Part shown: piece by piece, positions 1 through 10,491 of the stretch
Layout: every line of letters begins with the position of its first letter
Numbering within the stretch: the first letter of the stretch is position 1
Notes under the pieces: model-generated
Database searches by the model: none
Seen by the model: the letters and a program-made list of their open reading frames with translations, nothing else
Told to the model about the DNA's origin: nothing
Position numbers and translations under genes: made by a program
NCBI GenBank assembly: GCA_009801085.1
Contig: VNWV01000001.1
Coordinates: 7,688,001-7,752,000 of the forward strand
Direction: 5' to 3'
From: Lasiodiplodia sp. COLG20
Lineage: Eukaryota > Ascomycota > Dothideomycetes > Botryosphaeriales > Botryosphaeriaceae
Length of the DNA stretch: 64,000 nucleotides

Positions 1-1724
1 AACGACAGGGGCAAGAAGGCTGCGATGCTTGTCAATTGGAGCGCGTCCTCCACGACTGCCGGTAGCTGGTGTCCAAGAAAGGTTGCTGTAGTGGCCACGG
101 CCCCGCCCAATAGCAGGCGTCGATTGCGAATATGACGAGCTTGAGGGTGGGTAGCGACGGTCACTCGAATTGTAATGGTTTCCACGGTAGCTCCCATGAC
201 CTCCACGGTAAGACGGAGGAGGCTGGTTCGGGTAACTTTGTGGAGGTCCGTTGTAGGGCTGTTGGTAGTACGGTGCTTGCGACGGCGGATAGTTTGGATG
301 ATAAGGTGATTGATTCGGCGAATAGCCATGGGGTGGAGATCTGGGATGCGATTAGATTGTACAACAAAACTTTTAAATATCGAGTCTCACCCATGGTGAC
401 TGCCATAGTATTGCTGCTGGCCTCCCCAACCACTTCCTCTGCCTCCGGGATACGGGGATTGTGATTGTGGAGAAACGTGGCTCGGCGTTGCGTATGGCGG
501 GGTATGCGAGTAGCTTCGCGTGTCCACGGGAGGACGCGAAGGTCTCCCTTGATTTGGATATCCCTCACGCATCCTTCTCTCTTCGTCTACGGACCTTGCA
601 GAATCTGACTCGTACCCTCCACTCCGTCCACGCTCCCGTGAGCTTCGCCTCGAAACTGGCAGGCTTGGTCTAGCAGGCCGATCAGAGTCGCGGGAAGCAC
701 GGGACTCTGCACGATGTTTATGTCTTGTTGTGGACACAGGTGCGGGCGAACGGGACGGGCGACGGCGCGGTGATAGGTGAGAGCGGTGGTCTTTCTTGGC
801 CGACTTCGCTGGCGGCGAACGCCGTCTAGGGACAGGCGATGGGGACCTTCGGGAGCGCGGGGTAGGAGAGCGGGCAGATCTTCGAGATGAGCGGACGTCA
901 GAATCCCGCTCTTTTCTCGAGCTAGAACCACCCGTTTCCCTGTAATCCCTGCGTCTGGCGTCTGCAGAAGGCGTGCGTCTTCGATGAGCGTGGCGTCGCG
1001 ATGGGGAACGGCGTGGGGACTCGGGTCGTCTGGCTCGTTCGCGTCTGTCGGGGGATGGAGATCGTTTGGCGTGGCGTGGGGGAGAGGCAGGGCGCCTGTA
1101 GTGCGACTCGGCGGATCGGGAGCGTCTACGGGAGGTGGACGGCACGTAGGAGTCGGGGGATGAGCGGCGCGTTGCTGTTCGGTCGCTGCGACTGGGCCGG
1201 GGAGAAGAGGTGGTGTCGGTATGCTTGCCTGGCGCACGGGGCCGTTCGGATGATCTCTCGAGGCTGGGGCTGCGGTGGTGCTTGGAGCGCTTGTGGTGGT
1301 CCCTCGCGCTCGATGGACTGATGCTCCGGCGTCGTTTTGCTGATGGAGGCGAGTCGTGTCGGGCTCTGTGGTCGCGCGAGGTCCTTTCTCCACCCGGGGC
1401 TCTGTTCCTGGACGGTCGGTAAAGGTCGTCCTTTGGATCTCTTGGCGTGGGCGACGGCCGCTCTCGACTGCGGCGCGGCCTCCTGCTGCGGCTCCTCTCG
1501 CGCTCGCGGGTCCTGGACAGACGACGGGATGCTGGGGTGGCGTGCTCGGATGGCGAGTGACGACCTGCGGCGGTCCTATCGTGGCCTCGTCCACGGCGCA
1601 CCGATGCAGGCGAGCGTCCCCGCTCGCGCGACAAACTGCGATCGCCTGCAGCCCTACCTCTGCTGGTCCTGGGTGCTGGTTCCTCGGGTCGCCACTGATC
1701 TATCAACGGCGTTGACCCAGCCAT
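1..1724 (-). CDS. RS-rich protein, probable N-terminal part of a CTK1-type CTD kinase (partial)
   Basis: The gene runs leftwards off the window. The start is taken as the ATG at 1724; an in-frame TTG further out is less likely. Exon 1 is 1724..390, a 50-bp intron lies at 389/390..341 (donor GTGAGA, acceptor CCCAG), and exon 2 is 340..<1, open to the edge. The first ~445 residues are low complexity, with dense Arg-Ser, Ser-Pro and Arg-Arg dipeptides as in nuclear splicing or transcription factors. Exon 2 then gives a Tyr/Pro/Gln-rich stretch, a Gly-Arg patch (GRGRGH) and NLSWTP. From memory, fungal CTK1 kinases carry this kind of N-terminus ahead of the kinase domain; they phosphorylate the RNA polymerase II C-terminal domain. 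No kinase motif lies inside the window, so the name is inference; another RS-domain nuclear protein is possible. Confidence 0.5.
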
Positions 1725-3821
1725 AGAGATAGTCAGGAAGACATGTGGGCACTCAAGCAAGGTGCAGAGGTGTCGGGCACGCTACGCGAGATGCGAAAGA
1801 AAGTGACCACACCAAAAACGCAGACTTACCCCAAGGTTGGCGGACGCTTGGACGGGGGTGGAGGGGCAGCGTGCGGGCGACTGCAGAAGTTCCGAGCTTG
1901 CAGTCGAGCCAGAGCCTGCGCAGGTAGAGTGCACGCGGGAGGTGAGAAGCGGCGCGCGCACGAAATGCAGTGAGGCTCAGTCCCGAAGCCGGCTAAGCGT
2001 AACCGTGACCGTGATCTAGGCGGCGGCGGCGGCGTCACCGACTCCAGCGTGCGCCGACTCAGTGCAGCTCTCGACCCAGCGACCGTGTTAGTGATTCAGT
2101 GTGCCCGGAGCCGCGTTCGTAATGCCGTCAGAAGAAGAAGTAGTAGAGGTCCCGGCCTGCGGTGCGATGCGTTGCGTTCTGCCGCCACCCTCCGCCCCCG
2201 GGCCCAGCCCCAGCCCGTCGCTTCTTTGCCCTCAGATCCTGCTCCTCTATCGAATCGCACGTCCGCTGATTCGCGCGTCTGTCACGGGCCAAGCTATCTA
2301 CAAATTCACGCACGCGCAGAGCCCAGCAGCCAGAGCCATCGACTCAACGCTCTGCGCTGCCAGCCTCGAGCGACGGCGTCTCTCGGGGCGGAGGCGGCTC
2401 ATCCGTGTGCCCGAAGAGAGCACTCCTCCACCGCGTGGGCGAATCCTGGCTGAGTGCGCACGCTGGTCAGCCAACGACGAGCGTGCGGGGGGCTCTCCTT
2501 CGCTTCTAGTTCTGCGGATTCAGTGCAGGGCGGCGAGGGCGGAGCCTGGCGGCTGGGACGCGGCGATCTCTGCTGTCGTGTGGGTTTCTTCGGCGCTTGA
2601 ACAATCTGTGTCGATGCTCGGCGGGCTTGGCCATGGTTTGATGAGGCACGCCAGGAGAAGCACGCTTTCTCAGTGTGCTCACCAGCATAGTAACTGCATC
2701 ACCTTTCGAGACGCAATGCTGCCAGTGGGTAGAGGAGTCTCATCCTTACGCACTGCGCAGTCCATGGCGGTCGGCTCGACGGGAGTAGTAAGCGTAGCTT
2801 ATCTCCCTTCTGAACGCTCCGGTGGAAGCCGGAATTCCCAGGTGTCTTTGTGGGTTACCACACATAAAGCGGATGTAGAGAGTCGCTCAGAGCGTAAGCA
2901 CAAACGAGGCGCCAGCGATCCCTCCGCAGCGTCAAACGTCGTGCCCTGCAACGGGCATGTCGGCAACGTAGGGCAGTTAGCAGAACTGAAATGTAGGTCC
3001 CCAGGCCCTCCCTCATCCAGGCGCCGATGGAATCGGCCTGCGACTCGCGCGCGGAGCGAAGACCGCACGGCTGCTCAGTGCGAGCCTGCGAGGGCAACAA
3101 GCCCGTCCATCTTCCAGTGAACCCATTCCGAATGCAACAAAAGCGTCTCAGTATAGTGGTGGAGATCTGAGGTGGAGGCGGGGGCGCGGTCGGGCGACAC
3201 CCTGGGAGCGCTTGAGCGGTGTGGATTGGCAGCGCGACCGCAGCAGCGAGGTCTGTCGCATGGCCGTCACGGTACCCCAAAAGTCGCCGACGAAAGAGGG
3301 CGGCAGCACGGGGGGTACATACCAAAGTGCCGTGCCAGAGGGGGATTTCCTGCGATGGGCGGATTAAGGGTGACGGTGGTTGTCGGCCCGGAGATGGCTG
3401 GCGATGGCAGCGGAGCAGGTTGTGCAGAGCGGAGGACCGCTCTCCCTGCGCGGCGCTGGGCTGTGAAGCCGGCGGCGCATCACGTAAGCAAGGCTGCACC
3501 GGTGCGGCGTGACCCTGCAGGCGCGAGCTCGGAGCGACGGCGACGGCAGGGATCTGGCAACGTTTTTCGGAGCCCTAGCGAAGGCGCAACTTCTGTCGCC
3601 GCCAAACTCCCCGAGGATGTGTCATAGTAGTAGACATTCTCTTTCTCGCCGATCGCAAGCCTTGCTCCGACCTGTGCTTCCCCAGTGCTCGCCATGGCCC
3701 CGCGCTTGTAGACAATACTACCCCAGCAGCATCTTTGTCCCAGCCCGCCTTTCGCGTCCGACCTGACGTAACCACCACCTGCCCGCCCAAAAAATTTACT
3801 CCCGCATTCTCCCGCGCGAAA
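1725..3821. promoter_or_regulatory. Divergent intergenic region, no gene seen
   Basis: About 2.1 kb of GC-rich DNA separates the RS-rich gene (-) from GTP cyclohydrolase (+), so it must hold both promoters. It has stop-free stretches on both strands, the longest about 340 codons. They lack family resemblance, conserved splice structure and a plausible protein composition, and look like products of high GC content. Confidence 0.5.
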
Positions 3822-4892
3822 ATGGACCCGTCGCAGCAGAAGCCGCTCTCCGCCGTTCCCCCGCACGTCGTAAACGGCTCTACGCCCACCGAATCGCGAG
3901 ACCAGCGCGAGCGCGACAGTCTCTTCGCGTCGATCCAGTCATCTGCCAGCGCCCGTCAGCCCATTGACCTCACCCACCCCAATGGCACTTTCTCCAAACC
4001 TCAGACTCACAAGATGGACCTCGTTCGCGGCAAAGCGCATATGGTGAATGGCGTCGACGAACACGCTCGTGACGCGAAGGACGAGGCCTCCCCACCTACG
4101 CCGCTGGCCACCAGTCGTCCCCAGAGTCCCTTTACTCAGCATCCCACCATCGACTTTGACGGCCTGAGCTGGCCCAGTAAGGAACACATACGGCGATGTG
4201 TCGGTTCTTCATAGCTGACGCGATTTTAGGTTTGGGAACGCGGGAGCGCAAGGAAGCCACCGACGAGCAGAAGGAGGAGCGCCTCCAGAAGCTTTCGGGC
4301 GCCGTGCGGACGATTCTCGAATGCCTTGGCGAAGACCCCAACCGGGAGGGTCTTCTCGAGACGCCGGAGCGTTATGCCAAAGCCATGCTCTTCTTCACAA
4401 AGGGCTACGAGGAGAACCTGTTCGACATCGTCAATCGGGCGGTTTTCCATGAGGACCACGATGAGCTCGTCATTGTGAAGGACATCGAGGTCTTTTCGCT
4501 CTGCGAGCATCATCTGGTTCCCTTCATGGGAAAGGTTGGTGGCAATGCAGTTACATGAGAGAGTTGTTGCTGACGATGCGCCCTAGATGCACATTGGATA
4601 TATTCCCAACCGTCGTGTCCTCGGTCTCTCGAAACTTGCCAGGATTGCGGAAATGTTCGCGCGCAGACTCCAGGTACAAGAGCGTTTGACGAAGCAGGTC
4701 GCTCTGGCCTTGTCCGAGGTGCTTCAGCCCCAGGGTGTAGCTGTCGTCATGGAATCGAGCCATCTTTGCATGGTCATGCGCGGTGTTGAGAAGACCGGCT
4801 CGAGCACAACCACCAGCTGCATGCTCGGACGCATGCGGTCTACTGCGAAAACCAGGGAAGAATTCTTGAACCTCGTTCTTGGCCGGCGGTAA
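3822..4892 (+). CDS. FOL2: GTP cyclohydrolase I
   Basis: This enzyme converts GTP to 7,8-dihydroneopterin triphosphate, the first step of folate and tetrahydropterin synthesis, in the cytosol. There are three exons: 3822..4176, 4230..4534 and 4587..4892. The 53- and 52-bp introns both carry a CTGACG branch-like site. The product is 321 aa. Residues 1-118 are a low-complexity fungal extension rich in Ser, Pro and Asp. The FolE domain fills the rest, with the zinc-site motif CEHHLVPF (Cys210, His213) and the third ligand in [10 protein letters not shown] (Cys281). The [15 protein letters not shown] helix and the [12 protein letters not shown]-terminus are also typical. All catalytic elements look intact. 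The start is the first ATG after the divergent region and is in frame with the domain. Confidence 0.95.
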
Positions 4893-5405
4893 ATCATCGC
4901 GCCTCTTTGCATATTCGGCGGCACACAGTTTGCTTCTTTCTAGGTTTGGCGTTTAACATTGGGTAGGTCTAGGCGTTCTTGTGGTGTTCATCCACCAGAG
5001 GCAGGCGGCGAAAAACAACGATACCGTACATGTGAAAACATTTCTGTTACTGTAAGATTTGACGGCGACAGTGTCAGCTCATCCTGGCAGCGCCTTTCAA
5101 CAGGCATTCTGCGGCTCGTTCGGCGGGCTCGCAAATCATATAGCGTCCAAATGTGAGATACTATATGCATATTGAAAGTGAAGAGCTCGGGTTTTGGTTG
5201 CGTGAATGGCGTTCGTCCAGCCTCTTGTTTACGTTCACCCGCCAACACTTCCTATTGTTGTCTGCCCTATTTATGCCTCGTCGCGCTTCGCATTTATTTC
5301 CTCCGCCTCGTCCACATTCACCTCTCCCTCTTCCTCTTCCTCAGGTCTACAAAAGCAGTTGCTTCATTCCCACCTCTTCTCGCGTCACCTTCTTAGACCA
5401 ACAAG
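4893..5405. other. Intergenic: 3' UTR and promoter
   Basis: 513 bp between GTP cyclohydrolase and the F-box-like gene, both on the plus strand. The stretch just before 5406 is pyrimidine-rich (CCTC/CTTC tracts from about 5280 to 5400), as is common for fungal core promoters. No other gene is seen. Confidence 0.5.
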
Positions 5406-7447
5406 ATGTCTCCGTCAAAGCGCATGGGTATTCAGTCCATTCTAAATCCGACCAACGGCGACGAGGCAAACGACAACAATGATCCCCAGCGCAATAGTCA
5501 AATTGGCGCCGCGCCTGAGTCTTCCGAGTCCCAGCGGACGTCGAGCGCTTTGCCCGACCATCAACAGCAAGGTATATAACCTCTTCCATTACAGTTTTGT
5601 GGATAGATCCTTGACGCAGAATCCCAGAACAAACCATGGCTTCACTTCCTGGCCAGCTCAAGGGCAAGGGCAAGCGCCAGGCCAGCAACTCTCCCCTCGC
5701 CGACTCATCTTCGCCCAGCCTCCGCCGCAAACGCACCAAGCCGAACCTGAAGATCTCACCCAGCGTCGCCAACAGTCCGTTCCCTCCATCAAGATTCTCC
5801 GTCGCAGGCCGCACGCCGGACAAGCCCAGTGGCCATGTCCCCGCACCTGAAAACACTTCGTTCGGACTCGGCATCGAGGGCCTTTCCGCTAGTGGGGAGG
5901 GCAGCGTCAGTACCTCCTCCGCTGGTCCCGCGCGTAGTGCATCTCCAACGAAAGGATATGGCCCCATGACCTCGTTGGCCTCTTCTTTTGGGCAGTTGTT
6001 TCAAGATGTTAAAAAGGATGGGGAGAAGCAAGAAGATGGAAAGACATCTGGAGGAGCCTCAACCGCAAGCGGGGGCGACACTAAGATGAGCGGTACAGAG
6101 GAAGATCCATACGATGCGATCATGGCCTCGCTCGAAGCCGCCGAAGCAGACGAACTGCCCGAGGAAATCGATATTGGCTCTCCCACGCCGCCGTCATCCC
6201 CAGTCATCCCCGCGCAGAGCCAGCTTCCCGCGCAGCACAAGCTTCCGAACCACAAGGGAAAGAACAAGCAGCCAAAAATGGTCTTCAGCATAGGCGAGGC
6301 CATCATGAGCCAGAACGACGTCCTTCTGAACGTGTGCAACTTCATGGGCCTGCGCGACTTCTTCAACTTCTACTGCGTCTCGAAGCGCTTTTACGTGCTC
6401 GTCAACTCGCACTACACGACGTACATGAAGCAGCTCGCACGCAACCACGCCCCGCTAGCCAGCACCATCTTCCCCTACCAGCTCTACAAGCGCGCCTGCA
6501 TCCGCGACCCCATGTACCGCACCCGACCGGCCCACGCCTCGGACGACCCGAGCACCTACATCAACCCGGTCCTCAACCGCTCCTCCCAGACCCTCTCGGC
6601 AACCACCCAACCCATCACGCCCGCCAACACCAAAGCGGCGCCGGAAGTGATCCGCACGGTGCCGGGGCTGCGCTGGGTGCTGATGTGCGCGTACCGCGAG
6701 GCCATCGCGCACGACATCCTGCTATGCCTGGCGCTCGAGGGCCACCGCTTCCCGGGCCACATCATGGGCACGGTGCTGCGCATCTGGGGGCTGATGGACC
6801 ACCCGTTCAACGGCACGCGGCTGGCCGTCATCCACGACATCCGGCAGTTCTCCAACCGCGACATCTTCCTCGGCCTCATGTTCTTCGTCAAGCTCGACAT
6901 GCGCTTCTCGGACCCGCTGCTCGGCTCGGGCGAGTGCGTCCTGCGCTGCCTTTTCATGGGCCAGCGCAGCCTCGTCGTCCTGTGGGAGGCCCTGCGCGGC
7001 CTCACCGCCCGCACCCGCGCTGAGGTCCTGCACCTGCTCGTCCGCTGGGACTGCACCATGGCCGGCGACATCTCGGAGAAGCTGGCCCGCGGCGAGGGCG
7101 CTGCTGACTCGGTCTTCGGCGTGCCGGTGCATCAGATTGGTATGCTGTGCCGAGAGGGGTGGAGGCAGGGCGCTCCGTTGCTGCTGCGTCCGGATCAGCT
7201 CGTCCTGAGGGAATCGGCGAGGCGTGGATTGAACATGCAACGGTGCTTCTTGGACTTCCTGCTGTGGGGATACATTGACTGGACCTGGCTGGTCGACATC
7301 CCGCGGCCGGATCAGAAGGAGTTGGAGGAAGAGGATAGGAAGAGGCGTGCCCGTGAGCCCATAGTTGAATCGGGAAATCAGGATGGCGAGAGGAAGTTCA
7401 GCAGTGGCAGCTTCAGGGCGCCGACAGTTTCCTCTGAGGACGACTAG
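5406..7447 (+). CDS. F-box-like domain protein, function unknown
   Basis: Two exons, 5406..5571 and 5628..7447, are joined in frame by removing a 56-bp intron (donor GTATAT, acceptor CCCAG) and give 661 aa. Residues 1 to about 280 are disordered: Ser/Pro-rich with basic patches and an acidic stretch before the domain. At about 283-318 the pattern LLNVCNFMGLRDFFNFYCVSKRFYVLV matches an F-box-like helix bundle, which would recruit Skp1 for ubiquitin ligase complexes. The roughly 300 residues that follow contain several Trp/Leu-rich helices (LRWVLMCAYREAI, VLRIWGLMDHPF) and form a compact domain I cannot name. The downstream ATG at 5636 would also start the large exon, but exon 1 has a good ATG and an intact splice. 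Conserved fungal protein; its target is unknown. Confidence 0.75.
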
Positions 7448-8044
7448 TGGTATGAAAATCGGTATGGCCAGTGAAAATGTGGGTGGATAATCAGGTAATT
7501 GTCCAATAAAAGGAAAGGCGGGAAAACCTTCATATCCAAAGCAAAAGGCAGATGGATAAGGGCATCAAAATGGCCGTAATACTACCGCCGTTACTTTCGA
7601 GGGAGTAATGATGATGAGCGACTAGAAAAAAAAGACATCTAAAATGCAAACGGATCCAAGATATGCGCTTGTGATCATTTGGAAACAAGCCTTGGATTCT
7701 TAATAGATGTGACACTGGTTTGCTCGGTTGCAACAAAGCCGAGGTAATCATAGCTATTGTTTGGATGCATCTGTTCACATATATACCGCAGATTTATGTC
7801 AGGAAGGATGTTTCAACTGCCCTCCCCTGTCGTAATACCAAGGGAGCCGAGCTCGTAGCGCCGTAGAAAGCAGCGTATCTCCAGCAGGAACAAATCTATT
7901 CCACGCAGATGCTATGGCATCCCCTCTAATGCGCATGGCGAATGCAATCATCCCACAGCTCTGACGCAGCCTTTTCCCTCCATTATGTACTGCTCCCGTC
8001 TGTCTCCCCAATCAACATGTACAAAATTTCAGCCGTCCCCCCAC
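7448..8044. other. Convergent 3' region, no gene seen
   Basis: 597 bp between the convergent F-box-like gene (+) and UPF0047 gene (-). It is AT-rich and serves as 3' UTR for both; no supported ORF. Confidence 0.5.
7505..7510 (+). terminator. AATAAA polyadenylation signal
   Basis: A consensus AATAAA hexamer lies 58 bp after the F-box-like gene's stop codon, followed by an A-rich stretch. Confidence 0.45.
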
Positions 8045-8562
8045 CTACTGCTTCTCTCCCTGAATCGTCGCGACGACCTTTCTCGCGTGCCTGCTCGCCC
8101 TGAACTCCAGGTACCAAACGCCCTGCCACGTGCCGGTAGCCAGCCTACCATTCGAGATCGGAATCGTCACGCTCGCGCCCACGAGCGCCGACTTGATATG
8201 CGCCTAGATCCCGAAATCAGCAATCCAAGCAATCCAACGCACACATCAAGCGGCAATTGTTAAAGCAAAGCTCTTCCCCCACTCACCGGCATGTCATCCA
8301 ACCCCTCAGCGCTGTGCCTGTACAGGTTGCCCTTGCGGTCCTCGGGCGCGACGCGGTCCAGCGCGTCCGTCATGTCGGCGCGCACGTCCTCGTCCCAGTT
8401 CTCGTTCAGGCTGAGGGCGCACGACGTGTGCTGCACAAACAGGTTGAGCAGCCCCACCTTGTACTCGCGCAGCTCGGGCAGCTCCCGCTCGATGTGGTCC
8501 GTCACCAGGTACGCCCCCTTGGACTTGGGCGGCAGGTGGATCGTCTTCTGGAACCAGGACAT
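8045..8562 (-). CDS. UPF0047 / YjbQ family protein
   Basis: Exon 1 is 8562..8287 and exon 2 is 8203..8045, around an 83-bp intron (donor GTGAGT, acceptor ATCTAG). The 144-aa product has the usual length of this family and starts MSWFQK as fungal members do. Conserved elements include LLNLFVQHTSCAL, LNENWDEDVRADM and HRSAEGLDDMP in exon 1, and SNGRLATGTWQGVW in exon 2. The family has been linked to a minor thiamine phosphate synthase activity in bacteria; the fungal role is not established. The frame stays open upstream to another ATG at 8817, which would add 85 residues including a very hydrophobic segment (FLFIFIIAFFPNLFIYI). I prefer the downstream ATG because it gives the family's normal length. 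Confidence 0.88.
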
Positions 8563-9566
8563 TGTGTTGGCGACCGGTGGTGGTTGCAGCTGCGGTGCTG
8601 AGGTGGGGTGCGCGAGAGTCGTTTCAGTAGCCGTCGGAAAGCAGTGCGCGGGCGGGCAGCAGGCGCACGGTGGCAGCGAAGGGATTGACGGCGTCGAGGG
8701 TAGGAAAGGCGTCAATGGGAGCTTGAGGATGTAGATGAAGAGATTGGGGAAGAAGGCGATAATGAAGATAAAGAGGAAGCCGAAGGTGTTCAGCGGGCTA
8801 GCGGTGGGGAGCGGCATCTTTTTGCGGGCGACGTCATTGGTGGTGGGGTTGTGGCGTGCCTAAGAAAACGGAGGCACGCGCCCGCACTGGCGCACCTTAT
8901 ATACACCTCCCTCCCGCCAGGCAACGACATATTGCTCTTTCTCTGCACAGGCCATGGGGACACGTTTCGAACTTGAGATGCTTATTTTTGAGCACCAGCT
9001 CACTACCAATCATTTGCCCGCCAAACCTATTGGACGACGAAGGCAACGCAATTGCATGGAAGAAATCTGAAACTTGTCCGTAGACTCGTCGGAAGAAACC
9101 CAGAAGGAAAATCAAAGGAAACCATTAAGAGGCAGCAATAATGTACTCGGCCCTGAGGCTGCCAAATACTGTTGTGTGGCCAAGGCCCTTGACGAAGAAC
9201 AGCAGACTTGTAAGAAGCAGGCAACTGTGGAGGGAGGCCCGAGAAATTGAAAGAAAGAAGACCGATCTTTGAACCTTGTGCAATTTGTATTCGATCGGTG
9301 GAAATCTCAGTGTCGCTGGATATGCCATGTGGAGGAAGAGGCCACGACAACCCGGGGGTATTGCGCAGCATCGCTGGAGTCCAGTTTGTACACAGGAAGA
9401 GTCGTGTGCTGTCCGAGAAGTTGGAATTGGGAAATGTACCGTCATAGAAAGAACTTGGGAATCACATCCGGCGAACTTGACTTGGATTGCAGATACCTTG
9501 TGATACCGTCAAAAACAACCATAGACGTGAGGTCAGGGGGGAATGAGCTTACCACTTCACGTGGGT
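8563..9566. other. Intergenic region upstream of the UPF0047 gene
   Basis: About 1 kb. The first 255 bp (to 8817) is an open extension of the UPF0047 frame. The rest holds the UPF0047 promoter and the 3' end of the neighbouring minus-strand gene. No further gene is supported. Confidence 0.45.
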
Positions 9567-10237
9567 TTACTCGCGAGTGCGAACGAAGTAGGCCCTGCCT
9601 TGGTGGGTGTCCCAGTAGCCAGGACGAAGATCGTTCTCGATGGTGGCGAAGGAGCGCAGAGTCCATTGACCATCAAGCTCCCTCACGTAGAACATCTGGT
9701 CATCGCGCGGATCGCGCGGGACCATCTCCTGGTCACCACGACGGGGGCCCATACCACGGCGATGCATAACGTACGCCACATTGTCCTGATAGACTTCGTT
9801 CGCAGTACGGCCGTACCAGTTGTGCTCGTGACTGTAGGGGGTGTTGTGGTAGCCCGGACCACCATAGTAGTAGCCGTAGTTGCGAGGCCACTGTGAGAGA
9901 TCGTTAGTAGAATGCACTCGGGCTGATAAACGACGCGATGCAAAGCAAAGTGAGAAAGTACCGCGTAGTAGTAGCTACTGTTGACGGAGGAGTCGGAGCG
10001 GGGGCGGTAATAGTAGGTGTGGTAGCGGTCGCGGTCGCGGTCGCGGTCACTGTCAACCTGTGGACCACTCAGTTGCTGAGCTTGTGCAGCCTCAACAGCC
10101 TCAAGTGCAGGCTTGGGTGCAGCAGCGGCAGCGGCGGCAGCAGTAGCAGCAGCAGCCGAAGCCAGACGCATGGTCTGGCCACGGTTGGCGTCCTGGGCCC
10201 ACTGCTCGTAGTCGTTGACGTAGCCGACGGGGTTCAT
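9567..10237 (-). CDS. Ala-rich protein of unknown function
   Basis: Exon 1 is 10237..9962 and exon 2 is 9890..9567, joined in phase 0 across a 71-bp intron (donor GTACTT, acceptor CTCACAG), giving 199 aa. The start sits in a good context (CAACAATGA). The N-terminal ~30 residues include YEQWAQDANRGQTMRLAS and are followed by a long alanine run, an Asp-Arg repeat (DRDRDRDR) and a Tyr-rich segment. Exon 2 encodes a more regular region with Tyr, Arg and Trp (NVAYVMHRRGMGPR, FYVRELDGQW, LRPGYWDTHQGRAYFVR), which looks folded and conserved. I do not recognise the family. A further upstream exon may exist (see the candidate at 10389-10491). Confidence 0.65.
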
Positions 10238-10388
10238 TGTTGCAATGTGGAGCGCGACAGTGACGTGGAGTTTGAGTTGATAGGAAGAGGGAGAGATGGA
10301 GGGAAGGGGATTGGCGCATGAAATTATCAGGTGCAGGGTCCGAATGAGGAAGCGACGAGCAGCGACGGGGAGGAGCGGGCTTGACTCA

Positions 10389-10491
10389 CCGACCATTTCC
10401 ACCAGCGGTCCAAGTATGCCATGCTTCGGTGCTTCTTTTTCTTGGGCTTGGGAGGGTCTTCGATGATGTACTCAGTAAAGGGCCAGCACAT
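10389..10491 (-). other. Possible upstream exon or separate micro-ORF
   Basis: From an ATG at 10491 the minus strand reads MCWPFTEYII, then a lysine-rich stretch (PPKPKKKKHR) and DRWWKWS, and meets a strong GTGAGT donor. The composition is protein-like rather than random. It could be the first exon of the Ala-rich gene, skipping that gene's own ATG and entering at an acceptor near 10200, or of an unmapped transcript. There is no AG acceptor just before the downstream ATG, so the link is unproven. Confidence 0.3.

Noticed and set aside
387..568. Short frames near the left edge resembling a separate small gene
   Set aside because: They are explained by the 50-bp intron and second exon of the RS-rich gene.
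2101..3120. 339-codon plus-strand frame in the divergent region left of GTP cyclohydrolase
   Set aside because: Random-looking composition, no family resemblance, and several overlapping frames of similar length on the other strand.
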